From contig CAVUOZ010000005.1 of NCBI GenBank assembly GCA_963743325.1, positions 682,001-746,000 on the forward strand: a stretch of 64,000 nt of DNA, read 5' to 3'. This document shows, piece by piece, positions 56,478 through 64,000 of the stretch (positions within the stretch are counted from its first letter, which is position 1; each line of letters starts with the position of its first letter). Both the position numbers and the translations under genes were made by a program. This DNA comes from DATFVA01 sp963743325. GTDB lineage: Bacteria; Bacteroidota; Ignavibacteria; Ignavibacteriales; Ignavibacteriaceae. The notes under the pieces were generated by a model. It did no database searches. It was given only the letters and a program-made list of their open reading frames with translations, and was not told where the DNA came from.

Positions 56478-56503
56478 ATAGGGGCATTATAAACTGCCCC
56501 TAT
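56478..56503 (-). terminator. Hairpin terminator after the M6-like protease gene
   Basis: On the minus strand ATAGGGGCA-GTTTATAA-TGCCCCTAT, a perfect 9-bp stem, lies 16 nt after the stop at 56519 and is followed by TTATC. The short T-run makes it a moderate terminator. Confidence 0.7.
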
Positions 56504-56518
56504 ACTGTATCAGTAATA

Positions 56519-58723
56519 TTATTTAACTAACAACATTTTCTTAGTGGCCATAAAATTATTAACGGTTATTTTGTATATATAAACTCCGCTTGGATAGTTA
56601 ACAGCCTTAAATAGAGCAGTATATACACCGGGTTCTTTAACTTCATTTACCAATTCTGCTACCTGGGTTCCTAAGATATCATATATTTTAAGATGTACTG
56701 ACCCTCTATCCTTGATGCTATAAGTTATATATGTGACGGGATTAAAAGGATTCGGATAATTCTGAGCAAGTTCATAATTTTCGATGGTATATATCTCATC
56801 CTGTTTCGCCTTGCCGTCACCGCCTCCACCTCCAAATACAGATCCATCCCAGAGTATCCAGTCATAATTAGAGAACAAAGAGATTTTATTTCCGGAATTA
56901 TCGATAGCCTTCAGGCGATAAAAAAGATGCCTGTCACCATTGGTTCCATAAGGGATGTCAGGATCAATCCAACTTGTAACAGGATTATTTTGTCCGTCAT
57001 AAGCATCGATAGTTGCAACTACAGCCCAGCTGGTAGGTTCGGTTCCATATGTCCAGGTACGGTAGATCTGGTATTGACCTGAATATTGCATATTAGGTTC
57101 AATATTGGCCTCCCAATAGACTTTGGCGTGCCAGTTTCCGTTAGAAAACGCTCTGTTTACCCAAACCTTTTGGGGAGGGGAGGGTGGCAAGTCGTTACCA
57201 TCATCTACGTCATCGTATACTTTAACGGTAATTTCTGTACCATTTTGACTGTATAATTGCATCCACATATCAGTATTTCCCCCAAAGTATGTACTCGGAT
57301 TACTATATGGAGTGAATAATTCATTATACCCTATATTGAATGCATCGTACTCATCACCCATCACATCCCTTGTAAGCTCATATTCTTTTGTCAAAGGATT
57401 TTTATCATACCATTTGCTCCACCAGGCTCCACCATATTGAATATGATATGGGTTCCTATCCGTTTTCCCAGAATTCCTATTCACAGCATAAGCTGAAGTA
57501 AGTGGCACTGTGCCATTTCCAAGTCCCGGATTATAGATTGTTCCAACAAAAGACCAATCCCACCTCCCATCTGCTGTTACTATTGTCTTTGATGGAGGAT
57601 AAGTATCCCCGTTTGAAACCTTATATACATATATGCCACTTCCAATTGTAGTGTTCCAATTAAAACCACCTCCGAGTATACCACCTCTGATTATCTGATC
57701 ATAAAGATTTTGCCTTTGATGGTTTTCTACAAGAAAATAAGAAGTTGAACTACTAGGCACCGGTATTTTTAATACATCATCTTCAGTTAAAAAATCACCT
57801 AAAGGGAGTGTATATGGGTAGTTCGAAGGGGATGTGAATCCGACATAGCCGAGTCTTTCTCTCTCCCAGGAATCCATCGCATATGTACCGTAATTACCGC
57901 CGGCTGCAGATGCCATAAGTCCGCCTTCAGATGGATGGTCTCCCCCAAATAGATAATGGCCATATTCGTGAGCTAGACCTACCATATTTGATTCCTGAGA
58001 AAATATGCAAAACCTGTTAAAGGTAACACCAGATCCTGTCGCACTCAGGTGTCCATCTAGTTTTACATACCCTAAAGAGCCGTTTCTAGTATCGTTAGTT
58101 GTATATAAGCCATTAGTGCCGAAATTATCTGGTCCCAACCAGGCAATACCTCCATTTAAATGAAATAAGGAGGGATTAGCAAATCTATAGCAAATAAAAA
58201 TCATATCTGCATAACCATCCCCTTGTCCTTCATTAAATACGTACTCGCCATTAACAAGGCTCCAGCTATCATAATCCTGAAAATCAACATATTGATCAAC
58301 ATAGTCAATAACTTCAGTATTGGCCTGTTGATAATCGATTATACTAGTATCGGTTAAATGAACAAGTTCTGGGAATATATCCCCAATTATTCTGAAATTT
58401 GCGCTGGACATAACTTTATAATAATCAGATAAAGTCTTCTCGTGATAAATGTCCAGCTCAGAATCAATCATATTGTAAGCAAAATCAGGTAATTCATCAT
58501 AATTCCAATTACCACTAGAAGCCTGATCGCAATCAAATTGCACATAAATAATTAATGCTTTCATATATTCAGCCTGACCTGTCTGAGCGGGTTTGAATTT
58601 TCCACCGACTTGCGAGAATAAAGCACCTGGGGCTTCTGTGGCATCTTCACAGGTATTGAAATCTTCCTGTGAAAAGAGAACAAATGGTATTAGTGCGAAA
58701 AGAACCAGAAGTAGCTTTTTCAT
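56519..58723 (-). CDS. M6-like metalloprotease, T9SS cargo
   Basis: A 734-residue secreted zinc protease. A signal peptide (about 1-18) precedes an M6-type domain: ILIIYVQFDCDQASSGNWNY-like start (about 52-72), SDYYKVMSSANFRIIGDIFP (about 105), and the active site GLAHEYGHYLFGGDHPSE (HExxH near residue 250). A fibronectin-like segment follows (about 530-640), then a T9SS sorting domain AQNYPNPFNPVTYITYSIKD to the C-terminal KKMLLVK. It should degrade extracellular protein. It is one of four adjacent T9SS cargo genes. Confidence 0.85.
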   Translation of the reverse strand: MKKLLLVLFALIPFVLFSQEDFNTCEDATEAPGALFSQVGGKFKPAQTGQAEYMKALIIYVQFDCDQASSGNWNYDELPDFAYNMIDSELDIYHEKTLSDYYKVMSSANFRIIGDIFPELVHLTDTSIIDYQQANTEVIDYVDQYVDFQDYDSWSLVNGEYVFNEGQGDGYADMIFICYRFANPSLFHLNGGIAWLGPDNFGTNGLYTTNDTRNGSLGYVKLDGHLSATGSGVTFNRFCIFSQESNMVGLAHEYGHYLFGGDHPSEGGLMASAAGGNYGTYAMDSWERERLGYVGFTSPSNYPYTLPLGDFLTEDDVLKIPVPSSSTSYFLVENHQRQNLYDQIIRGGILGGGFNWNTTIGSGIYVYKVSNGDTYPPSKTIVTADGRWDWSFVGTIYNPGLGNGTVPLTSAYAVNRNSGKTDRNPYHIQYGGAWWSKWYDKNPLTKEYELTRDVMGDEYDAFNIGYNELFTPYSNPSTYFGGNTDMWMQLYSQNGTEITVKVYDDVDDGNDLPPSPPQKVWVNRAFSNGNWHAKVYWEANIEPNMQYSGQYQIYRTWTYGTEPTSWAVVATIDAYDGQNNPVTSWIDPDIPYGTNGDRHLFYRLKAIDNSGNKISLFSNYDWILWDGSVFGGGGGDGKAKQDEIYTIENYELAQNYPNPFNPVTYITYSIKDRGSVHLKIYDILGTQVAELVNEVKEPGVYTALFKAVNYPSGVYIYKITVNNFMATKKMLLVK

Positions 58724-59288
58724 TTTAACACCCTTGAACTTATTTAAAACGAAGTTATTTAGTAATGTGCTCTCTAGACAACAGGAATCTTATTAAAACT
58801 GTTTTATTTTTAAATAAGTATTTATCAATAAATGCCTCCCTTGATTTAGAATTAAAATAATGGTTGGTGGAATTTCAAGGAAAAAGAAAGTTTAAATTAT
58901 ACCTAAATAATTCCCCAACTATTTAAATATAACAAGGTTTTACTCAGTAGTGTTTCCCTTGTATAAAGTCCTGAAGATATACAATTATAATTAGTATAAA
59001 ATAATTATCAAAGTCAAATTTAATTTTGATAAACTCTAAATAATCTTGCTCTGACAAACTATTTTTAGTATTAAATAATTTAATATAAATACCTTCACAT
59101 TTCTGCTGGGTATTATTGCACATTTCTATATTCTAATCATATTGTCAGGAGGTAAATTGTAATAAATATTATAGTGGTTTACATCGTTTAAAAGAAAAAA
59201 TCCCACGCTTTGCGTGAGGTTGTTTTCTTTGGTTGCAGGGGCCCGAAACATACTCTACAAAAGGCTGTTTTTACCTTAAAATCTTAAA
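58724..59288. other. 565-bp AT-rich intergenic region
   Basis: Between the protease and the next cargo gene on the minus strand. The only structure seen is the terminator at 59194-59219. The rest is AT-rich without open frames carrying ribosome sites; it should contain the promoter of the protease gene. No RNA gene was recognised. Confidence 0.4.
59194..59219 (-). terminator. Rho-independent terminator after the choice-of-anchor V gene
   Basis: On the minus strand CTCACGC-AAA-GCGTGGG (7-bp stem with one U-G pair) followed by ATTTTTTC. It lies about 70 nt after the stop at 59289. Confidence 0.85.
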
Positions 59289-59540
59289 TTACTTCAGAAG
59301 CAGCAGCTTTTTCGCTGCAGAGTAATCTCGTGTAAATAATTTATATACGTATACCCCACTGGCAAGCGTCGAAGCATTAAACACTACCGAGTGTATTCCG
59401 GCATCCTGATTTTCATTTAAAAGATCAGCTACTTCTCTTCCGGTTAAATCATAAACTTTAAGAATAACTTTTCCCCGATTTGAAGTATGATATTGAATAG
59501 TAGTTGAAGGATTGAATGGATTCGGATAATTCTGTTCAAG
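59289..59540. repeat. Duplicated T9SS sorting-domain module, copy 2
   Basis: Partner of 55577-55828, same length of 252 bp and about 95% identical by direct comparison. It encodes the last 83 residues and stop of the choice-of-anchor V protein. Confidence 0.9.
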
Positions 59541-60344
59541 AGAAAAGCTAATCGCCATAGAATTAACTTCTAAACTTTTTGAGTATGTAAAACTGCCGTT
59601 AAAATCCAGTTGTTTTAGTCTGTAATAACTTGTTCCTGTTAAAGGGTTGACATCAGAGAATGAATACTCAGATTTTTGTGTAAAAGTTCCTTTGCCGTTT
59701 ACAAATCCGATTTGATTCCATTCTTTGGATACATTGTCCCTGCGTTCTATCCGGAATCCTTTATTGTTTGTTTCTGTTGCTGTAATCCAGTTTAAATTTA
59801 CCACACCATCAGAGCCGGCAGCATTAAAAGAAATAAATTCTACAGGAACATTTTCAAGAATTCTTACAGGGAAATTTGCTCCGAAATTCCAATGATCCAA
59901 ATCTGAGGGAATTCCATCACCATTGACACTGTTTGCGGTAGAATAAAGTGTATCGCAGTTCACTGAATCGGCTGCAGTATAGTCAAAATACCAGGAAACT
60001 GTATCCCCGGCAAATACTCTCGGCTGGTTGTGGGTTAGTTCAGCGGCGATTATCTGTGTCCCTGGATCTGTTGCAGTTAAAGTACTGAATCTTGATGCAA
60101 CATTAAAACCACCCTCTACCATTGGACCACCGGTAAGAAAAATATGATATTCTGCAGTTTCACCTTTCAGCAATGAATCGGGGCCTTCAATCCACACATG
60201 CACACCTGCATCGGGATTAATATTATGGCAAACACAGCCCTCTCCATTAAGGTGAGTCGTTCCGACAATTCCTGTCGAGAAATCAACACCGGCGTAAATT
60301 ACTGCAGAAATAAAAACTAAAAGAAGCAGGTAATTTATTTTCAT
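59289..60344 (-). CDS. Choice-of-anchor V / Reeler-like T9SS-secreted protein
   Basis: A 351-residue exported protein (signal about 1-19). Residues about 25-165 show the choice-of-anchor V pattern: FSTGIVGTTHLNGEGCVCHN near residue 22, GVHVWIEGPDSLLKGETAEY, a GGFNVASRFSTL strand and DTVSWYFDYTA. A fibronectin-like linker (VEFISFNAAGSDGVVNLNWI) and a T9SS sorting domain complete it. CVCHN has one residue between cysteines, so it is not a CXXCH haem site. The function is unknown; family members are surface proteins. Confidence 0.8.
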   Translation of the reverse strand: MKINYLLLLVFISAVIYAGVDFSTGIVGTTHLNGEGCVCHNINPDAGVHVWIEGPDSLLKGETAEYHIFLTGGPMVEGGFNVASRFSTLTATDPGTQIIAAELTHNQPRVFAGDTVSWYFDYTAADSVNCDTLYSTANSVNGDGIPSDLDHWNFGANFPVRILENVPVEFISFNAAGSDGVVNLNWITATETNNKGFRIERRDNVSKEWNQIGFVNGKGTFTQKSEYSFSDVNPLTGTSYYRLKQLDFNGSFTYSKSLEVNSMAISFSLEQNYPNPFNPSTTIQYHTSNRGKVILKVYDLTGREVADLLNENQDAGIHSVVFNASTLASGVYVYKLFTRDYSAAKKLLLLK

Positions 60345-60384
60345 AATTAAATTTTTTTAAAAAAGATATGAGATTGTTTTAAAA

Positions 60385-60411
60385 TGTACCGCCCCGGAAA
60401 GGAGCGGTACA
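60385..60411 (-). terminator. Terminator after the BNR-repeat cargo gene
   Basis: On the minus strand TGTACCGCTCC-TTTCC-GGGGCGGTACA (11-bp stem with one mismatch/wobble) followed by TTTTAAAAC. It lies 12 nt after the stop at 60423. Confidence 0.88.
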
Positions 60412-60422
60412 AAAAGCAGAAT

Positions 60423-61967
60423 TTACTTCATTAGTATCATCTTCTTAGTAGTGACAAAAGAGGAACCATCATTCCCTTTGGCTTCTATTACATAGAAATA
60501 CAGGCCGCTTGAAAGATTTCCTGCCTGGAAATTCACATCGTATCTGCCTGCAGAGTACTGATTGTTTGTTAAATCGGTAATTTTTTGTCCCAGAGCATTA
60601 TAGATTGAGATTTTCACCCGCGCATCTGAAGGAACTTCAAAGCTAATTTTTGTGCCGGGATTGAAAGGATTAGGGTAGTTTTGTGAAATACTATATGCAG
60701 CCGGAACCGGGGAAATTACTTCAACTACATTTGAATATTCAGAGGTACCATCAAAATCAACCTGCTTTAAACGGAAGTACTGCTTATCATATTTTTTCAT
60801 ATCCAGGCTATAAGAATAAGTATGACTTTCTGATGATGTCCCGAATCCGGGTACAAAACCGACTTTTTCGAAATTTTTATTATCGGAGCTGCTTTCTATA
60901 TCAAAGCCCGAGTTATTTGTCTCTGTTGCAGTCCGCCAATCTAAAACTACTTTTCCAGCTACAACCTTCCCGGTAAATGATATGAGTTCAACCGGAATAA
61001 ACCAGGGTGAATAAAGTTTATACAAACCACTTCCGAATGCAGCAAATACAGTTGCAGTATCAACTACATGATAGGCATAGTTGCTTGAAGGGTTTCCGAG
61101 TACTGTCCAGGAAATACCTCCGTTATGAGTAATATAACTGTTGCCAGAGTACTCCCCGCATATAATATAATCGGAAAGCTGGGGAGCGATCGCTAAACCC
61201 CACATATTTTTTCCGTTAAAGTACGAAACCGGCTGCCATGAAGATCCATAATCAGTCGTTTTGATGAAACCGCCGCCGCCAGACCATTTTGTTGCCCAGC
61301 CTTGACCGGGAATATTTTTATCGATTGCAATTATTGGAGTTTCTCCGCCGGTTGAAAATGGATGTGTCCAGGTTAAACCGTAATCAGTACTTTTCGCTAT
61401 TCCATAACCATTATCACCTACGATGATTATGTTCGGCTGATCAGGGAAAACATCAATATCACACGGTGAACCGAACGGAAGGGAATTGGAGATTGTATTC
61501 CAGGTTGAACCGAAATCATAAGAAGCTTCAAACTGATTGCTGTTCATTGCATAGAGAGTATCAGGATGAACAGGATCTTTCTGAACCGGTACTCCGAAAT
61601 AATACCATGAAAATGAACCGGTAGAAGTCCAGGACTGGCCTCCGTCTGTGGTTTTCATAGTTTGCTGTGTATTTTCAATTGCTACCAGGAAAGTATTTTC
61701 ATCGTAGGAACTTTGAATCACACATTTTACCGATGAAGAACCGGGAATAATATTTCCGAAAGGTGAAAATGTTTCACCGCGGTCGGTACTTTTGTATAGC
61801 CGGTTCCCGGAACCATAATAAATGATGTTGTCATCCCAGTTATTCACACAAATAGGATCACCAAGACTTGAACCTGATTGTTTAAGCTGCCAGGTGTAAT
61901 TCTGTGAATAAGAGTGAGAAAATGAAACAAGGAAAGTGAACAGGAGAAATAGGTATTTGTTTTTCAT
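60423..61967 (-). CDS. BNR/sortilin-like beta-propeller T9SS cargo protein
   Basis: A 514-residue secreted protein (signal about 1-21). At least five Asp-box/BNR-like motifs occur: STDRGETFSPFG, TTDGGQSWTSTG, STDYGLTWTHPF, TTDYGSSWQPVS and THNGGISWTVLG, which suit a beta-propeller. A fibronectin-like domain (VPVELISFTGKVVAGKVVLD) and a T9SS sorting domain (SQNYPNPFNPGTKISFEVPS to KKMILMK) follow. Sialidase activity is not implied, since catalytic residues were not found. It resembles the frameshifted gene at 14828-17109. Confidence 0.85.
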   Translation of the reverse strand: MKNKYLFLLFTFLVSFSHSYSQNYTWQLKQSGSSLGDPICVNNWDDNIIYYGSGNRLYKSTDRGETFSPFGNIIPGSSSVKCVIQSSYDENTFLVAIENTQQTMKTTDGGQSWTSTGSFSWYYFGVPVQKDPVHPDTLYAMNSNQFEASYDFGSTWNTISNSLPFGSPCDIDVFPDQPNIIIVGDNGYGIAKSTDYGLTWTHPFSTGGETPIIAIDKNIPGQGWATKWSGGGGFIKTTDYGSSWQPVSYFNGKNMWGLAIAPQLSDYIICGEYSGNSYITHNGGISWTVLGNPSSNYAYHVVDTATVFAAFGSGLYKLYSPWFIPVELISFTGKVVAGKVVLDWRTATETNNSGFDIESSSDNKNFEKVGFVPGFGTSSESHTYSYSLDMKKYDKQYFRLKQVDFDGTSEYSNVVEVISPVPAAYSISQNYPNPFNPGTKISFEVPSDARVKISIYNALGQKITDLTNNQYSAGRYDVNFQAGNLSSGLYFYVIEAKGNDGSSFVTTKKMILMK

Positions 61968-62261
61968 GTTTCCATAGTATTTTATGATTAGAAATCCCGC
62001 AGCTCACAGGTCTGCGCATTAATTAATATTCTTAAAATATGAGATATATTTATTAGTAAACTCTATGCTCAATGAAGGACATAGATAATAAAATGTTCAA
62101 GCCTGGCTCTCCGGGCTCAATTACCTGGTGTTATTATTTAAATTGCTCGACGAAGTTGGTCTGTTAAAACCGACAATAATATACAATACTTGTAAATGGA
62201 ATCCAAAAAAAAAATTAGTTAAGTTTGCAAATTCAGATCAAATAATATAGCGGGAGATTTA

Positions 62262-62981
62262 ATGAATCTTGATGTACTCGTTTTTGCTGCTCATCCTGAT
62301 GATGCAGAATTATCTATGGGCGGCACCATTGCTAAACTAACTAAGAATAATTTAAAAGTAGGAATAATAGATCTTACGAGGGGAGAGCTTGGTACAAGAG
62401 GTACAGTTGAAATCAGACAGAAAGAAGCCTTTATGGCTGCAGGAGTACTTAAGGTCGCATTGCGGGAAAACCTATTAATTCCGGATGGTGATATTGAGAG
62501 AAAAAAAGAAAACCAGATGAAAGTTGTAATGACGATAAGGAGATACCGTCCAAAAATAATTTTTGCCCCTTATTTTAATGACCGCCATCCTGATCATATC
62601 CATACAAGCAGACTTGTTAAGGAAGCCATGTTTGTGACAGGGCTCTCTAAATTAAAAACTTTCGACCGGGAAGTTGCTCAGAATGCTTACAGACCAAGAA
62701 AACTTTATTACTATATGCAGACCTACCAGTTTGACCCCTCTTTTATAGTCGATATCTCAGATTGTTTTGAGACTAAGATGAGAGCGGTGCAATGCTATGC
62801 AAGTCAGTTCCATGATCCCCGTAGTAAAGAACCGGAAACTTTTATAAGCCGGCCCGAGTTTATAAATTATATTGAATCGCGTGCACAGGTTTTCGGATTT
62901 CAAATAGATAAAAAATACGGTGAACCGTTTTTTTGTGAAGAAAAGCTTGAGCTGAATCTGACGGACATGTTTAAGGAATAA
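62262..62981 (+). CDS. bshB1: Bacillithiol biosynthesis deacetylase BshB1
   Basis: A 239-residue LmbE/PIG-L-type zinc deacetylase that converts N-acetylglucosaminyl-malate to glucosaminyl-malate in bacillithiol synthesis. Zinc ligands are in VFAAHPDDAELSMGGTIAKL (residues 7-26), with HxDD, and HPDHIHTSRLVKEA (about 110). LTRGELGTRGTVEIRQKEA (about 38) is the BshB1 form. RBS GGGAGA precedes ATG by five bases. The other bsh genes are not in this window. Confidence 0.92.
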   Translation: MNLDVLVFAAHPDDAELSMGGTIAKLTKNNLKVGIIDLTRGELGTRGTVEIRQKEAFMAAGVLKVALRENLLIPDGDIERKKENQMKVVMTIRRYRPKIIFAPYFNDRHPDHIHTSRLVKEAMFVTGLSKLKTFDREVAQNAYRPRKLYYYMQTYQFDPSFIVDISDCFETKMRAVQCYASQFHDPRSKEPETFISRPEFINYIESRAQVFGFQIDKKYGEPFFCEEKLELNLTDMFKE

Positions 62982-62985
62982 AAGA

Positions 62986-63003
62986 GTGAGGGATGAACCT
63001 CAC
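62986..63003 (-). terminator. Bidirectional-looking hairpin between bshB1 and the P-ATPase gene
   Basis: GTGAGG-GATGAA-CCTCAC (6-bp stem) overlaps the P-ATPase stop. On the minus strand TCTTTTATTCC follows, so it can act as a weak terminator for that gene. Confidence 0.5.
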
Positions 63004-64000
63004 CCAAGTTTGGCTTTTCTTAATCTTAATGAATTTGATACAACACTTACAGAACTCATTGCCATTGCTCCCGCAGCAATCATTGGATTCAGTAATCCCA
63101 ACCCTGCAAGAGGGATTCCGACTACGTTATAGATAAAGGCCCAGAACAAGTTCTGTCTAATTGTTCTTATGGTTTTACCGGATAGATTTAATGCGCTCAT
63201 TATTTCTCTAATATTTCCGTTTATTAAAGTTATATCTGCGCTTTCGATGGCGATATCAGTTCCGGTTCCCATTGCGATTCCTATATCGGCCTGTGCAAGT
63301 GCAGGTGAATCATTTATTCCATCACCAACCATAGCTACCACTTCACCTTCCGCCTGTAATTTCCTGACCACATCGGCTTTACCTGCGGGCATAACCTCTG
63401 AAAATATTTTTTCAATACCCGCTTCTTTTGCAATTGCAGCAGCAGTTCTATTATTATCACCCGTAAGAATCACGGTTTTAATATTTTTCCGTTTTATTGC
63501 GGCTACAACTTTCTTTGTATCTTCGCGAATTACATCAGCAACAGCAATAATTCCCGACAGAGTTCCGTTAATTGAGATTATTATCGGAGTTTTTCCGCCG
63601 CTGGCCAATTCTTCTATTTCATTGATAGTTTCATTGTTAATATCGATACCCTTACTGTTCATCAAAGTCAGGTTTCCGATTAAAATTTTATCATCATTCA
63701 GCTTTGCTTCAATCCCGTTTCCTGTCAGCGAATTAAAATTGATTACTTCACTAAACTCAATATTTTTTGCAGAAGCAAACTCTACAATAGCAGTCCCCAG
63801 AGGATGTTCCGATTTTCTTTCGACTGACGCTGCTTTCTGCAGCAATTGGGTTTCATTTATTCCATTTTTTGTAATGATATCAGTAACTTCCGGTTTTCCG
63901 GTTGTAATGGTGCCGGTCTTATCAAAAACTATTGTTGTTACATAGTTTAATCTCTCCAGACTTTCAGCATTCCTGATCATTATTCCATTTGAGGCTCCCA
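63000..64000 (-). CDS. copA: Copper-type P1B ATPase, 3' part (partial at the right edge)
   Basis: The C-terminal half or more of a heavy-metal P-type ATPase; the frame is open through 64000. The phosphorylation motif is FDKTGTITTGKPEV, followed by the nucleotide-binding domain HP motif ERKSEHPLGTAIVEF, GDNNRTAAAIAKEAGIEKIF, VGDGINDSPALAQADIGIAM (hinge), and the last two helices with NPMIAAGAMAMSSVSVVSNS. The MxxSS/SVVSN pattern is that of Cu(I)-exporting CopA. The N-terminal metal-binding domain and CPx motif lie outside the window. Confidence 0.92.
   Translation of the reverse strand, partial: GASNGIMIRNAESLERLNYVTTIVFDKTGTITTGKPEVTDIITKNGINETQLLQKAASVERKSEHPLGTAIVEFASAKNIEFSEVINFNSLTGNGIEAKLNDDKILIGNLTLMNSKGIDINNETINEIEELASGGKTPIIISINGTLSGIIAVADVIREDTKKVVAAIKRKNIKTVILTGDNNRTAAAIAKEAGIEKIFSEVMPAGKADVVRKLQAEGEVVAMVGDGINDSPALAQADIGIAMGTGTDIAIESADITLINGNIREIMSALNLSGKTIRTIRQNLFWAFIYNVVGIPLAGLGLLNPMIAAGAMAMSSVSVVSNSLRLRKAKLG

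Noticed and set aside
59289..60344. c-type cytochrome from CVCHN
   Set aside because: The motif is C-x-C-H, not C-x-x-C-H, and no other haem site is present.
63169..63945. 258-residue open frame on the plus strand opposite the P-ATPase
   Set aside because: It is the antisense shadow of a strongly conserved P-ATPase frame; low-complexity Ser/Ile/Ala composition supports that.
1..64000. CRISPR array, prophage, insertion sequence, rRNA or new defence island
   Set aside because: No regularly spaced repeats, integrase, transposase or phage genes were seen; the gene content is mainly housekeeping and surface proteins.

Overview
The window looks like part of the chromosome of a didermic, low-to-mid GC bacterium of the Ignavibacteriota / Bacteroidota side (Ignavibacterium- or Melioribacter-like). 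The evidence is indirect but consistent: five secreted proteins end in a type IX secretion (T9SS) C-terminal domain carrying the NYPNPFNP motif common in that group, there is a DUF5103 T9SS plug-type protein, an LptD-like outer-membrane LPS assembly protein, a TonB-dependent receptor, a bTHX ribosomal protein and a bacillithiol deacetylase. GC content was judged by eye only.

Layout. 0-10.5 kb (+ strand): agmatine-to-putrescine genes (aguB, aguA), a three-gene proton-pumping transhydrogenase (pntAA-pntAB-pntB), two unknown genes, the T9SS plug-type gene, a Gfo/Idh/MocA oxidoreductase, an LEA14-like lipoprotein and an ALG10-like membrane glycosyltransferase. 10.5-17 kb (+): ROK sugar kinase, LptD-like protein, YacP-like NYN protein, and a large T9SS cargo gene broken by a frameshift. 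17-26.9 kb (-): DUF5683-like protein, mtaB, rpsA (frameshifted in this sequence), cmk, dnaX, a free-methionine-sulfoxide reductase and lon. 27-36.7 kb (mixed): inositol monophosphatase, long-chain acyl-CoA synthetase, DUF488, sucC, a TPR protein, aroE, an aminotransferase, a short bTHX gene and coaD. 37-39.5 kb (+): a damaged membrane sensor kinase gene, rearranged by an internal inversion and a deletion, followed by an intact OmpR-type regulator. 39.5-45.2 kb (-): rsmD, a PilM-like protein, a one-TM protein, a ComEA-like protein, and dnaJ-grpE-hrcA with a CIRCE operator upstream. 45.4-53.8 kb (+): purM, a lipoprotein, a TonB receptor, a TatD nuclease fused to a radical-SAM domain, a PBP4-type D,D-peptidase, an M28 peptidase lipoprotein and prmA. 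53.8-62 kb (-): an exported amidohydrolase and four T9SS cargo proteins in a row. 62.2-64 kb: bshB1 (+) and the 3' part of a copper-type P-ATPase gene (-) running off the right edge.

How the genes work together. Most of the window is housekeeping (translation, replication, chaperones, central and amino-acid metabolism). The organism-specific part is the cell surface: LptD, a TonB receptor, the T9SS plug and T9SS cargo (BNR-repeat proteins, an M6-like metalloprotease, a choice-of-anchor V protein). Two cargo genes share a 252-bp 3' end that is about 95% identical, which suggests the sorting domain moves as a module.

No CRISPR array, rRNA, convincing tRNA, prophage or insertion sequence was seen, and no clear new defence or biosynthetic system. 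The strongest unusual observations are the inverted transmembrane segment in the sensor kinase gene, the eukaryote-like ALG10-type glycosyltransferase, the TatD/radical-SAM fusion, the duplicated sorting module, and two apparent frameshifts, one of them in the normally essential rpsA.
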